Below, piece after piece: positions 1-5,187 of a stretch of DNA of 5,187 nt. Within the stretch, counting starts at the first letter, position 1, and every line of letters starts with the position of its first letter. Source of the DNA: Atribacterota bacterium (GTDB taxonomy: Bacteria; Atribacterota; Phoenicimicrobiia; Phoenicimicrobiales; Stramentimicrobiaceae); the NCBI GenBank assembly GCA_028696495.1, contig JAQVGY010000064.1, positions 1 to 5,187 of the forward strand. Direction: 5' to 3'. The translations under genes were made by a program, and so were the position numbers. A model generated the notes under the pieces. The model was given only the letters and a program-made list of their open reading frames with translations, had not been told where the DNA came from and did no database searches.

Positions 1-649
1 AGGCTATCTTGTGATCAACCCAGGCGTCATAGGTTTCCGGGGAAGCAATGCGAAGCATAATATCTTCGATCCAGTCAGTGCCAGGCCATCCACTGGCTGC
101 TCCTGATTCTAAGCCAATTGCCCAGGGCGTATTCCCATCGGCAATCATCTTATCAGAAAGCGTCATAAGCTCATCCCAGGTACCAGGTATAGCATAACCA
201 GCTGCAGCAAATGCTTTTGGGTTATACCAGACCAGACTCTTTAAATCTGCTGAGATAAAAATTGCATGTATTTTGCCCTGGTATGAACCTAAATCCAGCC
301 AGGCATCAGAATAATCAGATTTCAAGGCACCCATATCCATAAAAGTAGAGAGATCGATTAATTTACCATCTCTGGCAAATTCCTGCATTTGCCCCGGATT
401 GGGCATAACTGAAACATCAGGGGGGTTCCCTGCCTCAACCCTGGTAGTAAGAATAGTAGGCAAATCACGGGTACCGGTAAACTCAACTTTGATACCGGTC
501 TCTTCTTCAAACGGTGCTACCATTTTGAGAAAAGCATCAGCCTCAGCCCCAGTCCATACTGCCATTACAGTAACACTCTGTCCAAAAGCAGTAGTAACAC
601 CAAACAACAACAGAAACATTACTACTAAAAAAGAACTATACTTCTTCAA
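1..649 (-). CDS. Carbohydrate ABC transporter substrate-binding protein (alpha-glucoside type), C-terminus cut by window edge
   Basis: This is the secreted sugar-capturing subunit of a binding-protein-dependent ABC importer; it would deliver a sugar to inner-membrane permeases. The visible 216 residues begin with a signal peptide: basic MKKYSS, a hydrophobic stretch at about residues 7-20, and a likely cleavage after AFG at residue 23. There is no lipobox cysteine, so a soluble periplasmic protein is expected. The mature part starts VTVMAVWTGAEADAF (26-40). It continues with PFEEETGIKVEF (46-57), GTRDLP (59-64), RVEAGNPPDVSVMPNPGQ (70-87), WYNPKAF (141-147) and GTWDEL (156-161). This is the family 1 extracellular solute-binding fold, most like alpha-glucoside binding proteins of the AglE type from memory. 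Family members usually have about 400-450 residues, so roughly half is missing past position 1. The TTG start is chosen because of a strong AAGGAGG 9 nt upstream and because the signal peptide begins there. Permease genes probably follow outside the window. The family call is firm; the sugar (trehalose, maltose, sucrose or glucosylglycerol-like) is inference. Confidence 0.93.
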   Translation of the reverse strand, partial: MKKYSSFLVVMFLLLFGVTTAFGQSVTVMAVWTGAEADAFLKMVAPFEEETGIKVEFTGTRDLPTILTTRVEAGNPPDVSVMPNPGQMQEFARDGKLIDLSTFMDMGALKSDYSDAWLDLGSYQGKIHAIFISADLKSLVWYNPKAFAAAGYAIPGTWDELMTLSDKMIADGNTPWAIGLESGAASGWPGTDWIEDIMLRIASPETYDAWVDHKIA

Positions 650-658
650 GGTATATAA

Positions 659-665
659 CCTCCTT
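659..665 (-). promoter_or_regulatory. Ribosome binding site fixing the TTG start of the binding-protein gene
   Basis: The minus strand reads AAGGAGG, a full Shine-Dalgarno match, with 9 nt to the TTG at 649. The only nearby ATG upstream on this strand (684-682) opens a six-codon frame that stops before the ribosome binding site, so it cannot be the start. This site therefore decides in favour of the rare TTG start. Confidence 0.85.
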
Positions 666-807
666 ATTTTAACAAATTTACCATATTAACCAAAACAACA
701 AAATTGGTGTAAGCTGTCTCCCCTCCTTTCTTTTTAAGATATTTTTAAATAGTAATTGTTTTTTGTCTGGGATTATCTGTAGGAAAAATATATCAATGTC
801 TTGTACT

Positions 808-836
808 TTGGATTTCATACTATCATAAAATATAAT
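808..836 (+). promoter_or_regulatory. Predicted distal sigma-70-type promoter toward the trehalose gene
   Basis: The plus strand has TTGGAT at 808-813, a 17-nt spacer and a perfect TATAAT at 831-836. The predicted start is near 843, about 280 nt before the fused otsA-otsB start codon, so the message would have a long leader. It occupies nearly the same DNA as the opposing minus-strand promoter at 817-845. The consensus -10 with ideal spacing is the main support; the -35 matches only in TTG. Confidence 0.45.
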
Positions 837-845
837 TTTGTGCAA
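817..845 (-). promoter_or_regulatory. Predicted sigma-70-type promoter for the binding-protein gene
   Basis: On the minus strand there is a -35-like TTGCAC at 845-840, a 17-nt spacer, and a -10-like TAGTAT at 822-817 preceded by TG at 825-824, forming an extended -10. Transcription would start near 810 and give an untranslated leader of about 160 nt before the TTG at 649. The hexamers are imperfect and the DNA is AT-rich, so a chance match is possible. It is supported mainly by the exact spacing and the TG extension. Confidence 0.4.
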
Positions 846-983
846 GCCGGCAGCTGCTCCCTATTTCCCATAATACCATTACTATATATCTTCGATTTGT
901 AATTCCAACAAATCTTTTTAACCTATTTTTTTACTTTCCTTTTTCTGTATATTTCCTGGTTTCAAAACTAAATCTTTATTCTG

Positions 984-999
984 AATTGTTACCACAATT
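984..999. promoter_or_regulatory. Perfect inverted repeat, possible operator
   Basis: AATTGT and ACAATT are exact reverse complements separated by TACC, giving a 16-bp dyad about 34 bp upstream of the proximal promoter's -35 region. A lone ACAATT recurs at 1035-1040, overlapping that -35 region, and an AATTGT occurs at 754-759. The arms are too short and AT-rich to be a terminator. A transcription-factor site is the natural reading, but the motif does not match a regulator I recognise. Confidence 0.35.
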
Positions 1000-1032
1000 A
1001 CCATGTCTGAGATAAAACTAATAATCCTCTTA

Positions 1033-1062
1033 TTACAATTTAGATGAAAATTATGCTAAAAT
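1033..1062 (+). promoter_or_regulatory. otsAB: Predicted proximal promoter of the trehalose gene
   Basis: An extended -10 element, TGC followed by TAAAAT, lies at 1054-1062 and matches the consensus at five of six hexamer positions. A weak -35-like TTACAA lies at 1033-1038 with an 18-nt spacer. The start would be near 1069, leaving a leader of about 50 nt that is almost purely A and T and so probably unstructured. This is the best-placed candidate promoter for the gene at 1120. Confidence 0.5.
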
Positions 1063-1119
1063 AAAGACATAAACAGTCTAAATAAATTTTATAAAAAATT
1101 TTTTAAAGGTATTTTTATC

Positions 1120-3312
1120 ATGTCCCGAATAATTATAATTTCCAACCGTCTTCCTATCACAATTAAAAAGAATAAGAATGGACTGGTTTTCGAACAGAGT
1201 GCCGGTGGCCTGGCAACAGGTATGTCAACTTTGCAGGAAAAAAATGAACGCCTGTGGATTGGCTGGCCTGGTATAGCCAATGAGCAGCTCAATAATGGGG
1301 ACAAAGACAGTTTACAAACAAAAATGACTGCAATGGGCTACTATCCGGTCTTCTTATCACAATCTCAGGTTGAAGATTATTACAACGGTTTTTGTAATAA
1401 GACTATCTGGTCTTTGTTCCATTGTTTTACCCAATATACGGAATATGAAAACCAATTATGGGACTCCTATCGGCGAGTAAATCAGATTTTTTGTCAAACT
1501 GTGTTAGAAATAATTAAGCCTGATGACATTATTTGGATTCATGATTATCATCTTATATTATTACCATATCTCCTGAGGAAAAGGATTCCGGGATTGACTA
1601 TTGGCTTCTTCCTGCATATCCCCTTCCCTCCGGTGGAAATCTTCCGTCTGCTGCCATGGCGGAATGAGATGCTGGAAGGAGTGATGGGTGCCGACCTGAT
1701 TGGTTTTCATACCTATGATTATGTAAGAAATTTTCTTGACTCAGTTCTTCGCTTACGTGGATATGAAAATAGGTTGGGTTTCATCAATTATCAAAATCGA
1801 ATAATAAAGGTTGACTCTTTCCCCATGGGGATTGATTTTGACCGATTCTATAACACCTCCGAACAATATAAAACAAAAAAAGAGATAAAAAAAATAAGAG
1901 ATAAAGTAAAAAATTATAAAGTAATAATTTCTGTTGACCGTTTGGATTATACAAAAGGTATACTGGAAAGATTAAAAGCTTTTGCTACTTTCCTGGAAGA
2001 TAACCCGGAATATTGGGAAAAAGTAATTATGATTCTGGTAGCCGTTCCTTCCCGCACCACTGTTACGCAATATAAGAAGCTAAAGCAACAGATTGATGAG
2101 AAGATCGGCTATATTAATGGACAATATGGAACATTGGGCTGGTCACCAATCTGGTATTTATATCGTTCATTACCTTTTCCTGAATTAACTGCGCTCTATT
2201 ATATCAGTGATATTGCCTTAATCACTCCTCTCAAAGATGGTATGAACTTAGTCGCCAAAGAATATATCGCTACTAAAAAAGATTCTCTGGGAATACTTAT
2301 CTTAAGTGAAATGGCAGGAGCTGCCAGTGAAATGGGAGAGTCACTTATTGTTAATCCTAATAATAGAACACAGATCTCATGGACTTTAAAATATGCCTTA
2401 AATATGGATGAACAAGAGCAACAGAAGAGAATTTTATCCTTACAGAAACGTTTAAAAAATTATGATGTAAAGAAATGGGCAGATGATTTTAAGGAAAATC
2501 TAATCAAAATTAAAGATGAACAGAAAAATCTTGCCGCTAAGTACCTGTCACCTAAGAACAGATTAAAAATAATTAAAGATTATCAACAAAGCTTCCATCG
2601 TCTGTTTTTAATTGATTATGATGGCACCCTTGTACCCTATCATTATAAATTTAAACAGGCCGCCCCATCAACAGATGTGCTGGGTACTATCCAATTACTT
2701 TGCCAGGATGCTAAAAACAGAGTTGTTATTGTCAGCGGCAGAGAAAAAAATATCTTAGAAAAATGGTTTAAGGATGTCCCGGTAGATTTAATTGCCGAAC
2801 ATGGAGCCTGGTTAAAAAAGGGTTCGGATAACTGGAAAACCATTGAGCCACTGAAGAAAGAATGGAAAGAACAGATTAGACCAATTTTAGAATTGTATAC
2901 CAATCGAACACCCGGTTCTTTTATTCAAGAAAAAGAATACTCGCTGGTCTGGCACTATATTAAAACAGAACCGGCTTTTGGCCGTACACGGGCTTTAGAA
3001 TTGATGGATTCTCTCACCTATTTAACTTCTAATCTCGATTTAGAAGTAAACCATGGAGGAAGAGTTATAGAAATAAAGGCAGCAGGAATCAATAAAGGAA
3101 TAACCGCCTATCAATGGATATCGGAAAAGAAATGGGATTTTATAATGGCAATTGGGGATGATTGGACTGATGAAGAAACATTTGCACATCTTCCTGCCTG
3201 GGCATACTCAATTAAAGTTGGTTCCGGTATGTCTCAATCAAAGTATAATATCCATTCTTCAATTGAAGTTCGTTCTTTCTTAAAAGAATTAGCAAAAAAA
3301 TCATCCTTCTAA
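1120..3312 (+). CDS. otsAB: Fused trehalose-6-phosphate synthase / trehalose-6-phosphate phosphatase
   Basis: This 730-residue cytoplasmic enzyme would make trehalose in two steps: glucosyl transfer from an NDP-glucose to glucose-6-phosphate, then removal of the phosphate. Residues 1 to about 475 are a GT20 synthase. It begins MSRIIIISNRLPI and has SAGG (27-30), WIGWPG (46-51), Y88 and W97 of the glucose-phosphate site, WIHDYHL (139-145), HIPFP (166-170), RLDYTKG with R274 and K279, and KDGMNLVAKEY (372-382). From Y88 onward these residues sit 12 positions after the Escherichia coli OtsA equivalents I recall. Residues from about 490 form a HAD-type phosphatase: DYDGT (499-503, nucleophile D499 and acid/base D501), VSGR (538-541), AEHGA (559-563), K659, and GDDWTDEE (679-686). 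Both halves therefore look active. The start follows AAAGG at 1105-1109 with 10 nt spacing, and the N-terminus matches the family. The stop interlocks with that of the convergent aldolase gene. The two-domain architecture is known in several bacterial groups and eukaryotes. Product identity is very secure; the preferred nucleotide sugar is not determinable. Confidence 0.98.
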   Translation: MSRIIIISNRLPITIKKNKNGLVFEQSAGGLATGMSTLQEKNERLWIGWPGIANEQLNNGDKDSLQTKMTAMGYYPVFLSQSQVEDYYNGFCNKTIWSLFHCFTQYTEYENQLWDSYRRVNQIFCQTVLEIIKPDDIIWIHDYHLILLPYLLRKRIPGLTIGFFLHIPFPPVEIFRLLPWRNEMLEGVMGADLIGFHTYDYVRNFLDSVLRLRGYENRLGFINYQNRIIKVDSFPMGIDFDRFYNTSEQYKTKKEIKKIRDKVKNYKVIISVDRLDYTKGILERLKAFATFLEDNPEYWEKVIMILVAVPSRTTVTQYKKLKQQIDEKIGYINGQYGTLGWSPIWYLYRSLPFPELTALYYISDIALITPLKDGMNLVAKEYIATKKDSLGILILSEMAGAASEMGESLIVNPNNRTQISWTLKYALNMDEQEQQKRILSLQKRLKNYDVKKWADDFKENLIKIKDEQKNLAAKYLSPKNRLKIIKDYQQSFHRLFLIDYDGTLVPYHYKFKQAAPSTDVLGTIQLLCQDAKNRVVIVSGREKNILEKWFKDVPVDLIAEHGAWLKKGSDNWKTIEPLKKEWKEQIRPILELYTNRTPGSFIQEKEYSLVWHYIKTEPAFGRTRALELMDSLTYLTSNLDLEVNHGGRVIEIKAAGINKGITAYQWISEKKWDFIMAIGDDWTDEETFAHLPAWAYSIKVGSGMSQSKYNIHSSIEVRSFLKELAKKSSF

Positions 3313-4364
3313 GCAACTGTTATTTCCGGGCATAAGTATACATCCTGAATGGCGTGGAATATCTTAATACCTTCTTCCATCGGTTTTTGGAATGTCTTTC
3401 TTCCCGAAATGACACCCGCGCCCCCTGCTCTCTTATTGATAACAGCAGTTTTTACCACCTGTTGTAAGTCATTTTTCCCGGAAGGTCCTCCAGAATTGAT
3501 TAAACCAATTCTCCCCATATAACAATTAATTACCTGATAGCGAGTGAGATCAATAGGGTGGTCAGAAGTCAATTTTTCATAGACCAAAGGACTTGTTTTG
3601 CCAAATTTTAAAGCCAGGTAGCCACCATTGTTAGTTGGCTGTTTTTGTTTAATAAGGTCAGCCTCGATAGTGACTCCTAAGTGGTTGGCTTGACCGGTTA
3701 AATCTGCTGAATTATGGTAATCAACATCCTCTTTTTTAAATGCGGCATTTCTAAGATAGCACCACAATACAGTAAACATTCCCAGCTGATGTGCCTGGCT
3801 GAAGGCAAGAGATACCTCTTCAATCTGTCGTCTTGATTCTTCAGAACCAAAATAAATGGTAGCACCAACTCCAAGGGCACCCATATCATAGGCTTGCTCT
3901 ACTGTGGCAAACATCCTCTGATCATAATGATTGGGATAAGAAAGTAAATCATTATGGTTTAACTTTACAATAAAAGGTATCTTATCAGCATACTTTCTGG
4001 AGACAATGCCCAGAACACCCAACGTTGAGGCAACTCCATTACAACCGCCTTCAATAGCTAATTTGACAATATTCTCCGGATCAAAATAAATTGGATTAGG
4101 GGCAAAAGAGGCACCTGCAGAATGCTCTATACCCTGATCTACCGGCAAAATGGAGAGATATCCGGTTCCTTTAAGTCGCCCATGATTAAATAAGGCCTTT
4201 AAATTTTGCCTTACCTGTAATGAGCGGTCCGAGATATTAAAGATATTCTCTACAAAATCTGGTTCAGGCAGATGCAGCAAATCTTTTGAAATTGTCTGGC
4301 ATTTATGTGACAACAGGTAATCAGACTCTTCTCCAAGGATTTTTTTTATTTCTAAAACATTCAT
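3309..4364 (-). CDS. fbaB: Class I fructose-bisphosphate aldolase, FbaB/DhnA family
   Basis: This complete 351-residue cytoplasmic enzyme reversibly splits fructose-1,6-bisphosphate into dihydroxyacetone phosphate and glyceraldehyde-3-phosphate in glycolysis and gluconeogenesis, using a Schiff-base lysine and no metal. Its length and long sequence blocks match Escherichia coli FbaB (350 residues) as I recall it. These include GTGYLSILPVDQG (66-78), HSAGASFAPNPIYFDP (81-96), FIVKLNHN (131-138), GATIYFGSEESRRQIEE (167-183), SADLTGQANHLG (219-230), NCYMGRIGLINSGGPSG (280-296) and INKRAGGAG (309-317). The Schiff-base lysine should be K239 or K241 in ADLIKQK. D76 of VDQG lies in the active site. 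SGG (291-293) and the GRK loop (321-323) belong to the phosphate-binding strands. The ATG at 4364 follows GAGAGGT (4380-4374), and the N-terminus aligns with FbaB. Its TAG stop lies inside the end of the trehalose gene, leaving no room for a terminator. It is probably transcribed alone or with the upstream DUF2939 gene, 247 bp away. Confidence 0.97.
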   Translation of the reverse strand: MNVLEIKKILGEESDYLLSHKCQTISKDLLHLPEPDFVENIFNISDRSLQVRQNLKALFNHGRLKGTGYLSILPVDQGIEHSAGASFAPNPIYFDPENIVKLAIEGGCNGVASTLGVLGIVSRKYADKIPFIVKLNHNDLLSYPNHYDQRMFATVEQAYDMGALGVGATIYFGSEESRRQIEEVSLAFSQAHQLGMFTVLWCYLRNAAFKKEDVDYHNSADLTGQANHLGVTIEADLIKQKQPTNNGGYLALKFGKTSPLVYEKLTSDHPIDLTRYQVINCYMGRIGLINSGGPSGKNDLQQVVKTAVINKRAGGAGVISGRKTFQKPMEEGIKIFHAIQDVYLCPEITVA

Positions 4365-4611
4365 TTAGAACTTACCTCTCTTTTTTTAAAACTTTTTCAT
4401 AAATATACCGTAAATTCATTGTGCGTTATGCGTTAAATCAGCCACTGGTCGTTGCGTTGGTATTTGGTCGTTAGTTTAAATATTAAAGTCATTAGTTTTA
4501 AGTTTTTGGTTTTTAGCAAAGAATTTTTGAATTTAAAATGTTCCTTATATATTATTTATTTTTCTACTATTATAAACTAAAAACACTAAATCTATTCTAT
4601 AATGCTGCTAT
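4365..4611. other. Gene-free spacer upstream of the aldolase gene
   Basis: These 247 bp lie between two minus-strand genes and should contain the aldolase promoter. A perfect minus-strand TATAAT occurs at 4574-4569 and a TATATT at 4407-4402, but neither has a convincing -35 partner, so I do not call a promoter. A degenerate short repeat tract fills about 4422-4516. No hairpin followed by a T-run marks the end of the DUF2939 gene. No coding potential was seen. Confidence 0.6.
4422..4516. repeat. Degenerate short tandem repeats (7-bp and about 20-bp units)
   Basis: Two adjacent copies of TGCGTTA occupy 4422-4428 and 4429-4435. Next come four diverging units starting at 4446, 4465, 4486 and 4507, spaced 19, 21 and 21 bp. 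TGGTCGTT is identical in the first two units. GTCGTTAGTTTAAA (4467-4480) reappears as GTCATTAGTTTTAAG (4488-4502), and the last unit keeps only TGGTTTTTAG. The G/T-rich CGTT words stand out against the AT-rich spacer. The order of decay suggests an old simple repeat that is eroding. Confidence 0.55.
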
Positions 4612-5187
4612 TTACGGAATTGCAGTATTATAAAATATGTTGAGCAATTGCGCAATATTGGTGATTTCAACAATCTGCCAGTATCCTTTCATATTTCTCA
4701 TCATTACTTCAACTATAAAATTAGCATCTCTCGATTGATCATAGTAAGTTAATCCCAAGAAAGCAATATCGCCACTTGTTGTAGCATAATTAATTGATTG
4801 ATATTCCCAATCTTTTGGGTTTATCCTTTCATGGACCATTCTCATAAGTAAATTAGATAAATTATTATCCTCTTCAGATTTATCTTCTGACAATTCTTCT
4901 GAAATAATATGATTGTAGACTTCTTTTTTTATAATCTCTTTCAAATTTGGTTTCGCCATTGAAAGGAGACTGTATCCTATTTCATTCCGGACATTAACCC
5001 ATCTGCTCTTTCCATTTTCTGATACCGGGTTACTAAAATATTGCCAGATTTGATCTATAGCCTGGTCTATAGTCCTGTCCAAATCTACATATTTATCGAA
5101 AGCTACTAAATTGTCATTTGCAATCGCTTTCTTTAGCTGTTTTAGGCTATACTGTGGAGAAATCATGAGCTTCCAGGAAATAATTAC
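4612..5187 (-). CDS. DUF2939-like protein of unknown function, N-terminus beyond window edge
   Basis: The frame is open from the right edge to a TAA at 4614-4612. The first ATG in the window (5166) would give 184 residues beginning MISPQYSLKQLKKAI. That ATG lacks a properly spaced ribosome binding site (GGAAG is only 3 nt away), and the frame continues upstream as VIISWKL to the edge. The pattern SPQYSLKQLKKAIANDNLVAFDKYVDLD (residues 3-30 from that ATG) resembles the start of the DUF2939 domain. In that family this segment normally follows an N-terminal transmembrane or signal segment, so the true start probably lies outside. The middle (about 88-103) is acidic, with repeated SEE and SED. 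The C-terminal part (about 120-172) reads as beta strands and ends GYWQIVEITNI, as expected for the family. No catalytic motif is visible. It is probably an exported or membrane-anchored protein of unknown role. The family assignment is from memory of the pattern. Confidence 0.75.
   Translation of the reverse strand, partial: VIISWKLMISPQYSLKQLKKAIANDNLVAFDKYVDLDRTIDQAIDQIWQYFSNPVSENGKSRWVNVRNEIGYSLLSMAKPNLKEIIKKEVYNHIISEELSEDKSEEDNNLSNLLMRMVHERINPKDWEYQSINYATTSGDIAFLGLTYYDQSRDANFIVEVMMRNMKGYWQIVEITNIAQLLNIFYNTAIP

Larger units (their letters stand above)
650..1119. other. Divergent intergenic control region between binding-protein and trehalose genes
   Basis: These 470 bp separate two genes that are transcribed away from each other, and no coding sequence is supported in them. 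They hold a back-to-back promoter pair near 808-845, a second plus-strand promoter near 1033-1062, a perfect 16-bp inverted repeat at 984-999 and a weaker dyad with arms ACCAA (689-693) and TTGGT (704-708). An A6T6 tract (1093-1104) directly precedes the plus-strand ribosome binding site. The minus strand also carries an AAAGGAGGGG motif at 729-720 with no start codon at usable spacing. The middle (about 850-960) is pyrimidine-rich on the plus strand, with no structure I can defend. No known riboswitch or intrinsic terminator is visible. Confidence 0.7.

Noticed and set aside
682..684. Upstream ATG as the start of the binding-protein gene
   Set aside because: It opens a frame of only six codons that ends at TAA before the ribosome binding site, and it is poorly placed for a leader peptide because no ribosome binding site is correctly spaced to it.
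399..689. 96-codon plus-strand open frame
   Set aside because: It lies antisense to the signal peptide and N-terminal domain of the binding protein and runs across that gene's ribosome binding site. Its translation shows no family pattern.
842..856. GC-rich patch with GCCGGC and GCAGCTGC palindromes as a terminator or structured RNA
   Set aside because: The two palindromes overlap and leave no loop for a stable stem, and no T-run follows on either strand.
1093..1104. A6T6 tract as a terminator or operator
   Set aside because: It is a perfect palindrome but has no loop or GC stem. It fits an AT-rich unstructured leader or intrinsic DNA bend better, and such tracts are common in DNA of this composition.
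1089..1304. 71-codon minus-strand open frame
   Set aside because: It is the antisense shadow of the synthase N-terminus, with no family resemblance and no independent support.
2643..2903. 86-codon minus-strand open frame
   Set aside because: It lies entirely inside the phosphatase domain on the opposite strand, and its translation is uninformative.
3698..3889. 63-codon minus-strand open frame
   Set aside because: It is a shifted frame inside the conserved aldolase gene. The aldolase frame is uninterrupted through this stretch, so there is no frameshift to explain.
4422..4516. CRISPR array
   Set aside because: The units are only 7-21 bp, contiguous and degenerate, with no conserved repeat-spacer alternation and no cas gene in the window.

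Overview
The window looks like a piece of an AT-rich chromosome from a diderm bacterium. The non-coding DNA is especially A+T-rich. The solute-binding protein has a classical signal peptide with no lipobox cysteine, which fits a soluble periplasmic protein. Ribosome binding sites are of the AAGGAGG type, and one gene uses a TTG start. The lineage cannot be fixed from this sequence. A low-GC anaerobic candidate phylum such as Atribacterota is a guess from composition and gene style only.

Layout: four protein genes. (1) Positions 1-649, minus strand: the N-terminal half of a carbohydrate ABC-transporter substrate-binding protein, resembling alpha-glucoside binding proteins, cut by the left edge. 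(2) Positions 650-1119: a 470-bp divergent regulatory region with promoter-like sequences facing both ways and a perfect 16-bp inverted repeat. (3) Positions 1120-3312, plus strand: a complete fused trehalose-6-phosphate synthase/phosphatase with all recognisable catalytic residues in both halves. (4) Positions 3309-4364, minus strand: a complete FbaB-type class I fructose-bisphosphate aldolase. It converges on the trehalose gene so tightly that the two stop codons interlock. (5) Positions 4365-4611: a gene-free stretch with degenerate short tandem repeats. (6) Positions 4612 to the right edge, minus strand: a DUF2939-like protein whose N-terminus, probably a membrane anchor or signal peptide, lies outside the window.

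How the genes may work together: the fused enzyme makes trehalose from UDP-glucose (or another NDP-glucose) and glucose-6-phosphate, giving a compatible solute or stress protectant. The divergent binding protein may serve uptake of trehalose or a related alpha-glucoside, so the shared control region could balance synthesis against import or salvage. The aldolase serves glycolysis or gluconeogenesis and supplies hexose phosphate, but its convergent orientation means it is not in an operon with the trehalose gene. The DUF2939 gene has no evident link to the others.

I see no tRNA, rRNA, CRISPR, insertion sequence, phage gene or origin. The coding content is ordinary. The points worth a second look are the divergent control region, the interlocked stop codons and the repeat tract. 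I found no convincing previously undescribed system.
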